From Anisakis pegreffii (taxonomy: Eukaryota; Nematoda; Chromadorea; Rhabditida; Anisakidae): 64,000 nucleotides of DNA. A program made the position numbers and the translations under genes. The notes below the pieces were generated by a model. It had not been told where the DNA came from. It made no database searches and was given only the letters and a program-made list of their open reading frames with translations. The stretch spans positions 123,312 through 187,311 of the forward strand of contig JAPYMA010000108.1 of the NCBI GenBank assembly GCA_035041965.1. The letters run 5' to 3'. Below, piece after piece: positions 36,201-47,267 of this stretch. Numbering within the stretch: the first letter of the stretch is position 1; every line of letters starts with the position of its first letter.

Positions 36201-38256
36201 AATGCAAAAAAGTTATATGACAGATTTAGCTTGTGTCATATAAAAGGAATAAAGGCATGGTATGAAGTGAATATTGATGAGATGGAACTGCATGATAATA
36301 GTTCAGAACAAATGATTTATCGTGAAACCGAGCACACGACTGTCTCAATCGAATTTCTTAGCTACCTTATATTGACAGGAGCAAAAAAAGCGTTAAACCG
36401 CATGAATGCACATTTTAACATACAAAGGAAATTGATGCGTGTAAAGGGCAAGTGATGTGTGTACAGTAAGGCTTTAAGTAATATATACGGTTCTCTTCCA
36501 CAACACATGAAACCAACCATCAAATTTCAGTTCTTCAGTGGAAAATGAGCAAGGAAACTTTTTCAATGCACTTTTGAAAGAATTAGCTTCAGTTGCGCAA
36601 TTGCATTCACCGATTTGAGTGAACGATTTGTAATTGGCAAAATGAATCCCAATATGATTCTTGTTTTTGACATACTGAATAGAAAACCATGATTCTTGCT
36701 TGAACTCCCTGAGTTCATCACTTTCTGATCGTCTTTTCCGTCAATCGGCCGAAATGGAGAGACACGAAGCGATGAACGAGTATGGTTGTAGATTTGATTA
36801 CCATATTATTCACAAGATGCGAGGAATTAAACGCTTGAGATGTTGATTTCACTTGAAATTGGTAATAGGGCTGTGCTAAATCTAACCGACATTCAATATT
36901 CAGTCACTATCATCTTAAGAGAACTCTTCTCTGAGCATTATCACCATATCCAAAATGTTCTTTGTATCATTCATCGAGATCACAATTGTCCTCTGTCTCT
37001 ACCAACTTCTGTCAACGAACTCATTTTCTGTAGCACCGAAATCCTACCGAAACATTTCGGGAATTTGCTAATCATTATTCTTTACATAGTCTTCTTTGTC
37101 TTAAATACTTTCACATGAATCCTTCATTTCGCGAGGTGAATATCTCCTCAAATGAAGCTAAAAGTACACCTTGATAAGACTTTCTCTTATTGAAACATCC
37201 TGTTATCTTCTAAACGATGAGTTTCATTTGAGTGCTATGATAAATTCGGAGGTCTTCAGCTCCTCAATTAATATCGGCAACATAATGTCCGCAATATCAA
37301 AAAGCCTTTCGAAACCGTCAAAGAAACAATAATCGTAAAGTGGAGCAAAATGAATAGTTTTCCGAAAAAACTGTCGCATCGGCTTTTATGGCTAAGAACT
37401 CATTTAGAATTAATCGATGATTGCATTAGGATAATGTGTGATCTGATTAAATTTCAGGAGGTCATGCGGAGGAGGTGGAGGTGGTTGCGGATGCGGAGGT
37501 GGAGGTGGAGGTGGTTGCGGTGGCGGTGGAATGATGGGTGGAATGGGTTTTAGACCGATGATGGGCGGTATGGGTATGGGTGGTGGAATGTGCGGTGGCG
37601 GTGGCGGAATGCGCTGTGGTGGTGGTGGTGGTATGGGCGGCTGTGGTGGTGGTGGTATGGGCTGCGGTATGGGTATGGGTATGGGCGGTATGGGTATGGG
37701 TGGCGGTATGTGCGGTGGCGGAAGGCGCTGTGGTGGTGGTGGTGGTATGGGCGGCTGTGGTGGTGGTGGTGGTATGGGCTGCGGTGGTGGTATGGGCGGT
37801 ATGGGTGGCATGAGTTATGTGGCCGTTCCGGTAAGCCTTGTGCCGGTCGGTGGTGGAGGCGGCGGAATGGGCGGCGGTGGAATGGGTGGTGGTGGTGGTT
37901 ACCGACCGATCGGTGGCGGTGGAATGGGCGGTTATCCGTTGGGCGGTGGTGGTGGCTCCGTGATGCCGATCGGAGGAGGCAGCAGCGGAATTGGCATGGG
38001 AGGTGGCGGCGGAGGCTATCCATCGGGTGGCGGCGGCGGATATGGACCGATTGGCGGCGGTGGCGGAATGGTAGGACCAGCAATTGGAGGTGGCGGTGGA
38101 GGCGGATACCCAACTGGTGGTGGTGGTGGAGGAGCGATCGTAGCCCCACCACCGATCGGAGGCGGTGGAGGAGCACCATCAAGCGGCTATGCCTCAGGTG
38201 GTGGTGGTGGTGGTTATAAACGAGTGCTGAAAGCTGTGCACAAAAGAGTCAGATAA
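33248..38256 (+). CDS. CxC-LC gene C: secreted Gly/Met-rich protein
   Basis: Exon 2 (37458-38256) is certain. It opens after an acceptor with RSCGGGGGGCGCGGGGGGC, runs through MGGMGMGGGMCGGGG-type repeats and a VAVPVSLVPVG block, then YPSGGGGG/PIGGGGG units. It ends APSSGYASGG followed by a basic tail YKRVLKAVHKRVR. Exon 1 (33248-33327) is inferred. It encodes a signal peptide (MLAKIVLVSILLLQFSTFSDA) followed by GCCCC and ends in phase 2 at GTGAGT, which fits exon 2 and the pattern of genes A, B, D and E. The intron would be 4.13 kb, the longest in the group, so a closer first exon cannot be excluded. The joined protein has 292 residues. Gly-rich secreted proteins of this kind are common in nematode cuticle and eggshell, so a structural role is inferred. 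No TATA box is evident. Confidence 0.7.
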
Positions 38257-41200
38257 CGTCCGTTGTTATCCGATTGATCTTTGACTAGAATTGATAATAA
38301 TTTATATGTATTATTTGATCGATGCAACTAATGATGTGTTGTGATATGAGACTATTGGATCACAGTCATTATCAGTGTTTTCGTATCGTATCGATGTCTC
38401 TAGTTGAAATTGATATCCGTAGTGATGATGATGATACATCACGTTATCACTTGTTCACTTGTCTTCATCAACTTCTCTCACTTATGATTTCCATTTCGGC
38501 GTTCAACACTCAGTATGAAATAATACCTCACAAAGATGAACGAACACTTTTTTGTGTGTGAAAGTAACGACGCATAAGGACACGGTAAAATATAGGAACA
38601 ATTGAAAAATCAGCCTACTTCACTCTACAGCTGTTTTTCTGGTGTGAACAAGGGAATCGAGATTTTACTTCTAGGTGCGATGTTTTTTGAATTTTCCCCA
38701 TTAGAAATTTTCTTCTTGACATTTTCTTGAGTAAACTTTTCGCTTGTTAAATTTCAAAAACGAAATAGCACTTTTAGTTCTCAACTGGCCATGGGCTTTT
38801 CACCATTTTCATCGTCTTCGGAGTGTTATGTATCATCGTTGATTTCGACTATTTTCTTGCGAAGATTGTATTCTCACTGCCTCTATGTTTTTAATTTGTT
38901 TCGGTTGTGTTTATGTGCGATTGTGGTGTGATGTCTGCGTGCGATTCGAGAATAAAATAGAAACAATGAAAATCACTCTTTTGGTTTATACATCGAATTG
39001 TATTCGGCTGGCTGGTGCGATATGTTTCATTGCTCAATTAAAGCAATTTACTTGGCGATTGAGAATGCTGCAACGAAAGAAATTCGTTTGCTGCGTTCAA
39101 ATCCTCGTCTAACAATAAAAGCATTTCTTCTGTGTTGCTCTTATGGTTTGAGCCTGTACTAGAAAACTTATAAATTCATACGAAATTTATGCTTAACCTA
39201 TGCAAAGAGTGGGTTCAGTTGGCATTTTCGAGCACTTGTCTCGTGCTATCTTCAAGAAACAGCACAAGAAAGAGCATCACTCTCGTCATGACTGCTGAGT
39301 ATTCCGCTGGGATTACTGATTGCGTAGTACTATTGTTGTTTTGATATTGATGTTTTGAATTTGATTTTGAGTATTTATGTTTTTAATTTAAGAAATGTTC
39401 CGTTGAAATGATGTTTTTTGGAAATGTGAAATATGCAACAATTGTTTCCGATTGAATAAGCAGTTCATCGTTCATTATGTTTCGTAGTGACAATTCCATG
39501 GACTAGTATTGAAGTTTTCGTTCATTGTGCTGTATAAAGTACAATTTTATTGAGTGTCGACCGGCATTTTCAGGCTCTTTGCTACCATCGTCACATTATT
39601 AACATTCGCACACAACAATCACGCAAAACTAACTGTAGAGTTCACGCCAAACCGATTATTCACCTAATTTACACAATCTATCAATCGAGAAATTGAACTT
39701 GAACAATTCTCCGGAAATGATACGTTGAATTTGATCCACAATTACAGTTGAAATCTGTTAGTATTCAGAGTGCAAAAAGATATCGAAAAATTTAGCATAT
39801 TTAGGGAACAGTGACCTATAAAAAAGCGTTTATGGAAGGTCAGCTTAAGAAATGATTACTTTGTCAAGTGAATGTTCAGCAAAAATTCGGTTTCAATCAA
39901 ACAGCGGAAGATTCTTGATGATGAATCTTGATTCATATGAGAACACCTCGTGGTTTTTGAGAATATTTAAAAACATTATTTCCAAAAATTGACTACCTTT
40001 TCAATAAGTTGCTAGTCCAGCATACAACAAACAATAAAAACAGATCAATTTAATCTGCTTTGGAACCGAAGAATTTCATTGAGAGCGAAGCGAATTTGTC
40101 CATGAAAAATGGACGTCATTTCTTCATGAAAGAACAAAACCTAGCAAGTATTAAAACAGTAAAAACACTCAGAATCCTTATTATAACTACTGCATACATC
40201 CTGATTCAATAAATATATGCCTGAGTGCTCTACATGAAGATCTAAAATGTCAAAAGTCTGAAAGCATCATAAAGGCAGAAATTTGCAACGAACTAAACCA
40301 TTCGTTCCATCGATCACAACGGATAACCCAAGTGAAAGTGAATGAAGAGAACCGATCGGATCGAGTGGGATCTGATGCACAAATCTATGTCATCCATACC
40401 AACAAAGAGAACATTTTTCAACGTAAATTATGGCAGTGATTTTATCATGATTTGACTGTCACTGTAGTGTTTTGCAGAATGGTGCGTTAACAATGCGTAC
40501 AACAGAATATAACCGGAATATTTCGCAGAAATACTTCCTGAAACGAATTCTGACTAAATGAAACTTTTGATATTAGCAGAATGGATTTCAAATGTTTTCA
40601 GAACGGCAAATTTTGAAAGTTGAATTAATGGAATGGCTGTATACACGGAGGCCCTCTGTAATATGCCGTAGCTGCATTCCGGAATCTGAAGCAGTGCACG
40701 AGACTGCGTTTACATGATCATTCTAGCATACGAGATATTAACGGAGGCTAACATGATTTAACGTATAAGGTAGAGCCATCGAAATGTTATTAACAAAATT
40801 ATCCGTTCGAAATTACTGAGCTGAATGTTTGAGCTGAATAATTAGATGCTAGGTAGCATTAATTGCCTAAGTTTAACTCCTACCCATTCTCGCGTTCAGC
40901 AATTAGAAAAACCGTTGAATTTTGCGTTTCTGCAACTGGATCAATCTTCAGCTCATCGATCTCCAGCTCAATGTAAGATTAACTCTCAGCTACTTGCTTT
41001 GGTTTTTCAATATGTTGCCGGTTCAGTATACAACATGAAATGTTTGTTACTAACAAGAAATCACAATTGTGTCAATCACTGTCGTAGTGAACGATCTTAT
41101 GGTCATGGAAAGTGTGACCATAAGATTGAAGTATTTACATTTTCTCGAATGAAATTTTACCAATGTTCAGCATTTGGTTGAAACGGTAATATCAGCTACG

Positions 41201-41446
41201 AGCGGTGAGCCTTTACAGAGCATACAATGTCGAATGTCCCCATAACGTGTTGGAACTTTGAACCAACGACGGAATTAATGGGCTAATTCATTATGGGTTT
41301 GTTGAAGGTTGTATGATTAGATGATTGCATGCAGGTGATCAAGCCATGCATGAAGTTATCGCTATTTCATTTTGATTTTAATTAGATCTTGAAGGTAAAT
41401 AAGTCATCAAATCTAGTGCTTAGATTAAGAAGGTTATTGAACTCAC
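38257..41446. other. Intergenic downstream of gene C
   Basis: AT-rich with short frames only. A 111-codon plus-strand frame at 40846-41181 has no support. A minus-strand stretch at 40966-40884 with a GTAGGA donor reads like an exon (LEIDELKIDPVAETQN) and might continue the gene at 41754. A 12-bp perfect hairpin lies at 41094-41126. Confidence 0.35.
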
Positions 41447-41754
41447 CGTTCTTTCGGTTTCAGCCACTTCATTTGGAAGTTTCCCTGCATTATCAAACTA
41501 TGAATTGCTCGAAATAGCTCATCAGCTCGCTTTTCTTCAAGATAACAAGATAAAGTCGAAAAATTTCTGCTAATTTTAATGAGTATACGGTGAAGTTGCT
41601 TGGATGTTGCAAATTCAACAGAGAATATTGCACTGATCCAAATGTAACGAAGAGAAGCTGATGGCGATGATTTTTCGATACGAAAGTAGGTCATTTTTAT
41701 TCGACGTAATGATAGGAGAACTTCGTATTTAAATTTGGCTTTTTTGAGCGCCAT
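41447..41754 (-). CDS. Candidate first coding exon of an unrecognised gene
   Basis: The minus strand from ATG 41754 to a GTGAGT donor at 41446 encodes 102 residues plus two bases. The exon is preceded at 41765 by TTTACTGCAG, a good 3' splice site 10 bp before the ATG, which is typical of trans-spliced nematode mRNAs or of an internal exon. The product is basic (MALKKAKFKYEVLLSLRRIK) with helical, charged sequence (YLEEKRADELFRAIHSL) ending MKWLKPKER. No signal peptide or known domain is seen. Downstream exons should lie below 41.4 kb. 40966-40884 is a possible one, but its phase does not connect directly. Confidence 0.4.
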
Positions 41755-42409
41755 TGAGATGCGTCTGCAGTAAAGATTTTATCAGAAAGAATGGATTTGC
41801 ATCCAAGAAGAAACATCATCTTGATCCTAAAATGATCCTAGTTTGATCCTAAAAAAGATAAATTACTCATGTGATATATGAAAGGCTGATGAAAGTGAAA
41901 TGACTGTAGGATCAATGGTCATTAGTGATCGATTAACGATAACGGATAAAATCGTAAAGATGTGGCATACAGCAGAATAGAGGAAATCGCATTCAAAAGC
42001 GATAAGAATAACGTGCAAAAATGTTTGCGCGATTGCTTAATGCACATTTAACTATGCGTTCAAACACAATGATGTATTGTTGCATTGTTTTAAATGCGCA
42101 TTCGTTGACACACTTTTGGCAATTTGCAACAAAAGACACGCAGAATTTGTTTGAAACAAACGCCGAATCGGCAGAATTGTTACATAAAATTTCTTCGTTG
42201 ATAAATGCCATCTGCATTCGCAAATTAATCCATCCGCACACAAAACTGACCGTTTAGCGGTCATTTTAAAGAAAGTAAATGTGCGTTTCCATTGTTCCAA
42301 CTCAGATTAGCGATCGATCGCCAGTGGATAAATTTAAAAACCAGTCCGAATGAACCCGCCTTCGGTGATTTTTGAGTGAAAGTTCGCTGGCTGGCTCAAC
42401 GAAGCCGAA

Positions 42410-42417
42410 TATAAAAG
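42410..42417 (+). promoter_or_regulatory. TATA box of CxC-LC gene D
   Basis: TATAAAAG, 89 bp upstream of the ATG at 42507. Confidence 0.6.
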
Positions 42418-42506
42418 TGAAACCAAATGGAGCAGTTCACTCACCTTCAAGTGATCTTCAAGTGGTCGGTTGATTCATTGAGAAATCCCCAGAAATTCGA
42501 TTCACC

Positions 42507-43559
42507 ATGCTCGTCTTATCAATTGCGCTGTCTTTGATACCATTATCAAGTGCCTTCTTCTTCCCTGGAACCGGAGGTGGATGCAATTGCCCGTAAGTTC
42601 ATTAATTTTCTAAGTTTATTTCATCTAGAACTATTGCAATCCCATCAACATCGGAAATATTATTATTCCAACAATCATACCTCAGAAATCAGCTGTGACC
42701 AATGAAAGTGCTTATTAATGGGAATCTTATCAGTAGCCAGTTTTAAGCATAGAAAACCGCTCCTATCGAATTTGAGGAAAAAAATTTCGTTATTTAATTT
42801 CTTAATCGCTCTATAGCATCATCGATTGCTTAGGAATTGTTCGAAACCAGTGATCATTTCGAATTCATACGAATAAATGCTGTCAAAGAATTTCAACTGC
42901 TTACGATATTGCACAGTTTGTTTCTTTTCAATGCGTGAAGTCTGTTGTCTTGATGTGAACACAATTTCAATTTCAGGTCAGCTCCTCCAGTAGCCGCGCC
43001 ATGTGCATGTCCTCCACCAGTCGCCTGTCCACCACTACCATGTCTTTCGCTACCAGCACTTCCTCCACTCCAATTTCCAGCTCTGCCTCAATTGCAACTC
43101 CCGCAAATGTCATACCCTCAACCAAAATACGCCCAACCACAATACCCAACTGCTCCAATGATCCCACCACCTGCATCGTCATCTTACCAAACCGGTCCAA
43201 TGGCTCCACCAGCTCAACTACCCTCTTATCAAACCGGTCCAATGGCTCCACCACCTCAAGTGCCCTCTTATCAAACCGGTCCAATGGTGCCAGCACCTCA
43301 AGGATCATCCTACGCAAGCCCACAGCAATACCAGAGCTATTCAAACGGACCTGAAGCACCACCATACAATCCACAACAAGGTGAATACAGCGAACAGTCA
43401 CCCGAATCACTCGTCAACTCACAGCCAGGTGATTACGCGAATAATCGTTACTCAGAAGGAGCCGCCATGAACGAGGCACAAGACACAGCCAGCGCAGTTG
43501 CAGATGGCGACGAAACTACCGATATGCAGTCAGAGAATGAAGAAGTTCGCAGACAGTAG
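42507..43559 (+). CDS. CxC-LC gene D: secreted Pro/Gln/Tyr-rich repeat protein
   Basis: Exons 42507-42592 and 42977-43559 join in phase 2 across a 384-bp intron and give 222 residues. Exon 1 encodes a signal peptide (MLVLSIALSLIPLSSAFF) and GGGCNCP. Exon 2 restarts SAPPVAAPCACPPPVACPP and then LPALPQLQLPQMSYP. It contains three 14-residue tandem repeats (SYQTGPMAPPAQLP type) and a Gln/Ser/Tyr-rich part, with an acidic tail ending SENEEVRRQ. It is secreted and structurally repetitive, with no catalytic domain. The CxCPPP-CPP-LPxLQLPQxSYP segment closely matches gene E, which lies 2.2 kb away in opposite orientation, so D and E are the closest pair in the group. A matrix or cuticle role is inferred. 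Frames overlapping it on the minus strand are shadows. Confidence 0.9.
43184..43309 (+). repeat. Three 42-bp tandem repeats inside gene D
   Basis: Units 43184-43225, 43226-43267 and 43268-43309 each encode about 14 residues with core YQTGPM. The first two are nearly identical in DNA and the third diverges at its end, indicating recent unit duplication. Confidence 0.9.
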
Positions 43560-44278
43560 TAAACTTCCATCTTTGCTGTATTCCAAATAGAAATCTCTCG
43601 TTACATTCTCATACCTCATCTATGTGCATTATTTTTATTGTTTGCTATTGAAATGTGCTCATAAAATTACATAACATATTCCTTCATTTGTTCAATGCAG
43701 CAACAGCTTATCATTGCCGAACAGAACGCTGAAATTTGTTCGGCAGTTTTCATTATTTCGCACTCAGATTACATCAAAACAATTGCAAAAATAGAATATG
43801 ACACCGAAAACCGCTCACATTTTCCAATAATACACTGAAATCGAAGCAAATGAACAACTTTCTTACCAGAGCAATTCGGATATGCATGCTTTAATCATTA
43901 CCTGGATTACCTGGATCGGCCAGGCTATCAAACGTTTATAACGTTGCTGGCCACAATGCTCACGTTTCCGTGCGCATTGTTTTAGCCTCAATTTACGCCA
44001 CCCCGCTAGCTAGGCGAGCAGGCTAATCGAACGAACACAACCGAGTAATTAATTAGTCGCCGTGAATACTTTGCATAATTAAACGCAGTCAAATACCAAT
44101 TCAATATATAATCATTACTCTAATAAAACAAATATTCCGTCGATCGCTCACCGCGATCGACGAAACAACCACTTGATGTCCAAGTAACAAATGATAATGG
44201 ATAAATAGATTGGATAAATAGTTCCAAACTTTACAAATAGAAAAGATATTCAGCAGAGGCTCTGTTTACGAACTTAAT
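43560..44278. other. Downstream of gene D
   Basis: Holds copy 2 of the 82-bp repeat (43897-43978), followed by a GC-rich CCCGCTAGCTAGGCGAGC stretch, and a perfect 10-bp hairpin at 44138-44162 (CGTCGATCGC/GCGATCGACG, 5-nt loop). No coding evidence. Confidence 0.5.
43897..43978 (+). repeat. 82-bp dispersed repeat, copy 2
   Basis: Partner of 29521-29602 with about 93% identity. The stem arms GGCCAG/CTGGCC are unchanged between copies while the region between them varies. Confidence 0.8.
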
Positions 44279-45133
44279 TCATTCTAACAGTTTGTTCTTT
44301 GAAAACAGTTGATGAATTATATCTTCCACAAGTTGCGTGAGCAGACTTCCACAGTACTCAAGAAAAGAGCTGCGAAACGAATGATATAGATTAATTTTCC
44401 GGTGACCGTGCTGGAAACTAGAAATCCTGGATTGAAATCAACTGATACCATGAAAGTTCGGCGAAAATTTGATTTTGCTGGGAACGAATTCGTTTGAATG
44501 CCAGAACTTGGATGATATACATAAATGTGAGTATTTTGAAGAATGAGTGAGAAGAGTGAGAAGTCAAAAGATTGCTCGATGTGAATGAATTTCATGTGGA
44601 AAATAAGCAATACCACTCAATGAGCACTTTTTGTAAGTCACATTAAAGTTCGCTAGAGATCCATAACATAAAAACGTTATTCCTGTGTTATTCTATTTTA
44701 GTCGAATGATAAGACTAAAACAGGATAACAGAGGAATGCTTCAATACATGATGAGGTGCTCCATTTTGATAGCGAATGATCCATTGTGGATCAACATAAA
44801 CATGCATTCCACTCTGCACATTTGGACAGTTACCTGGGCTCTGGAAAGTCTCCGAAAGTAATACATTCGCATATTATATGAGCTCTGATCTCATAGCTTT
44901 ATGTCCATTGGTCTCAAGATGTCGGCTTTTTGAGCCAATGGATATGCTTTTTCATTTGCCACAAAGCATCTTTTGTTGCTTTGAATTGGTATAAGATTCA
45001 ATGTTTGATCGAATTTTGATGGTCGATTGTCACTCGCGAAGATTTCGCATGTTTCTGTGATGCAACGAATTCCAGAGATTTTAACCGTTAGTTTCACTTC
45101 GTTATGAATTTTGAATGGGTCAGGTATCAGATC
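44279..45133 (-). CDS. Low-confidence candidate exons, minus strand
   Basis: Two open stretches have acceptor signals. 45133-44891 reads DLIPDPFKIHNEVKLTVKIS and onward for 80 residues to a stop. 44410-44279 follows TTTCCAG and reads HGHRKINLYHSFRSSFLEY to a stop after 43 residues. Both look protein-like. They may be separate genes, or parts of one gene with a missed donor before 44891. No family is recognised. Confidence 0.25.
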
Positions 45134-45785
45134 CTATATATTGATGTAATTATACACACATAAATGCAGTTAGATCATAAGATCATAAGCAGATCCAGCA
45201 TATCATTCATTAGTGATGTCATGTGAACGAAAATCCAGGTCGGAATTCGATCGAACCGACTTTTCAACATTACGATACTCGAAATTCCGACCGAACTTCA
45301 AAATTGCTCAGTCAGAGTCCAAATATCAGAATTCCGAATGAAATTTGTCGGATTTTCTGCCAAACGACGGTCAAATGTCAGTCCTATTTTTTTCAAAACA
45401 TCTTTAAAATTCCTTAACGACAAATCTCAATCTGTCAATCATGACTTTCGTTTTGAGATTAGTATCGTAATGAGTCGCTTCATATGGGCAGATCATTGCA
45501 CGAAACATTCGAATAAGAATATTAAAAACACATTTTATCTGATCCAACTTGTAGAAACAAATACAGTTCGAACAAACATTCAACATTCAAGCAACAATTA
45601 TTTCGATCAGATATTTTCATAAACATGCACAACAAATCAAAGAGCACAACAGCTCTTAATCGAATAACAAACGTTACAATTCGATTGTATCAAAAATTAT
45701 CGTGAATCAAGATTTTAAGATCCTTTGTCCATTAGCTACCAATATTTTAACAGGTGATGTTGGAGTAAACGATGCGGAGAACAAA

Positions 45786-46503
45786 CTACTGGTATTGATC
45801 ATTGTAGCTTCCTCCTGCTTGGTATTGTGGTTCACTTTGATAGGATTGTTTAGGTGCTTGATATTGGGGGGCCTCATTGTAAGATGCTTGAGGTGCTTCC
45901 TTGTACTCCGGTGCTTTGTATTCCGGTGTTTTGTACTCTGGAGTCTTATACTCTGGTGCTTTATATTCCGGTACTTTATATTCGGGTAATTTATACTCGG
46001 GTGCCATCTGGTAGGACGGTTGAATATAATCGTTATGGGGTTCTGGGTAAGATGGAAGTGAGTAACTGGAATGTTGGGGTTGTGGGTAAGACGGAAGTGG
46101 ATAACTGAGTTGTGGCAATTGTAGTTGAGGCAATGGTAGTGGGCAAAGTGGTGCTGGTGGGCATACTGGCGGTAGGGGACACATGCATGGCTGAACCGGT
46201 GGTGGTCTAAAATTGAGTGAATTGGTTATTAACGGCTGAATGAATGACTAAGAGCTGATTCGGATGAGCGAATATAAAATTGTCTGATCAAATTCACATT
46301 TCACCGTTTACATTCAGAAAAAAGACAGTCCATGCAAACATTGGAATATTTTTGAGTTCACGAGAAATAGTAAATTTTTGATGGAAATTTGAAAGAGTAA
46401 AAACTTACGGAGCACATCCACATCCGCCACCAAGACCAAGTCCGAATGCTTCCGAATAGACCACTGAAGAGGTAAGGAGCAACACTGCTACCCTCGATAT
46501 CAT
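45786..46503 (-). CDS. CxC-LC gene E: secreted PEYK-repeat protein
   Basis: Minus-strand exons 46503-46409 and 46206-45786 join in phase 2 across a 202-bp intron and give 171 residues. Exon 1 encodes a signal peptide (MISRVAVLLLTSSVVYSEAF) and GLGGGCGCAP. Exon 2 restarts PPPVQPCMCPLPPVCPP and then LPLPQLQLPQLSYP. It has a Tyr/Ser/Pro part, seven PEYKx pentapeptides, and a Gln/Tyr-rich tail ending SYNDQYQ. It is secreted. The Lys/Tyr-rich pentapeptides recall cross-linkable structural proteins (tyrosine or lysine cross-links), which is inference from composition only. A TATA box lies 54 bp upstream of the ATG. Paralogue of gene D, arranged tail to tail. Confidence 0.9.
45901..46005 (-). repeat. 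PEYK pentapeptide array in gene E
   Basis: Seven 15-bp units encode EYKLP, EYKVP, EYKAP, EYKTP, EYKTP, EYKAP and EYKEA in order. Third positions vary, so the array is not perfectly fresh. Confidence 0.9.
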
Positions 46504-46557
46504 GATGCTTGCTGGAACACTTGAGACAGTAACTGATTTGTTTCAGGTGAATCGTTC

Positions 46558-46565
46558 AATTTATA
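46558..46565 (-). promoter_or_regulatory. TATA box of CxC-LC gene E
   Basis: TATAAATT on the minus strand, 54 bp before the ATG at 46503. Confidence 0.55.
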
Positions 46566-47267
46566 GACAACGGTTCAATCTGTCTCATGCACACAGAATA
46601 CTAACGTCCGCCTAGGCTAGCGGAAAAGACCGGTTTTTGAAGGTTTAAGTGTTAATCAAATGAGATCAGGTTGGATTAGTTGCAGTGAAATTTCGTTGAA
46701 ATATCATATGATCGGGTGACGATACGGGTTGACGTGTTCATTTCGTGAACAGTTAAACAATCATTAAAGCGATCTTAATTGCTTTTATCAATGTCGAATC
46801 GCTTTCCGTCGAAAAACGAAAAAGATTTCTTCCGTCGGTGATAAAGATCGTTTTGTTCGACTGGTGACATTTCTTTATAACGGAGACATGATAAATTTGC
46901 ATGAATTACGTGCTGAAAACAGCACATCGTCGGTCATTGCAATTAAAAAGTGCCGCTGAAGGCTATTCATTGTGTGAGGAAAAGTGAAGTCATTTGATCA
47001 CCGTAAAGAACCCGTGCAACGTTCGAAATTGCAATGGCCTTGTGAACGCCCCGGGACGTTAATCGCAACAGCGGTTTTCAATCATCATTATCTCTATTGC
47101 TGATCGTCGGCGTTTGATAAAGATATTTGAAGAATGATTTCGTCATAGAAATAACCTCTAAAATCGAGCATGATGTGGTAATTAATCAAACTGGAATAGA
47201 CACGTATTCAGTGAAAGCAGATCATTTTCAATGTAATCTTATGATCTGCAACTATGTTGAGTTAAGT

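Noticed and set aside
37410..38219. Long minus-strand Pro/His-rich frames and alternative plus-strand Trp/Arg/Val-rich frames over gene C
   Set aside because: They are by-products of GGN repeats read in other frames. Only the Gly/Met frame has a proper acceptor, Cys motifs and the family ending.
40846..41181. 111-codon plus-strand frame
   Set aside because: It spans a palindromic hairpin, and an opposite-strand exon-like segment overlaps it. No family is recognised.
42973..43410. 145-codon minus-strand frame and Ser/Thr-rich plus-strand frame over gene D
   Set aside because: Shadows of the repeat-containing exon; they have no signal peptide or splice support.
17034..46503. Assignment of genes A to E to the Ground-like (grl) hedgehog-related family
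   Set aside because: The CPPP-rich N-termini are similar, but no Ground-like domain (paired Cys with the CNV-type core) is present in the second exons or found just downstream.
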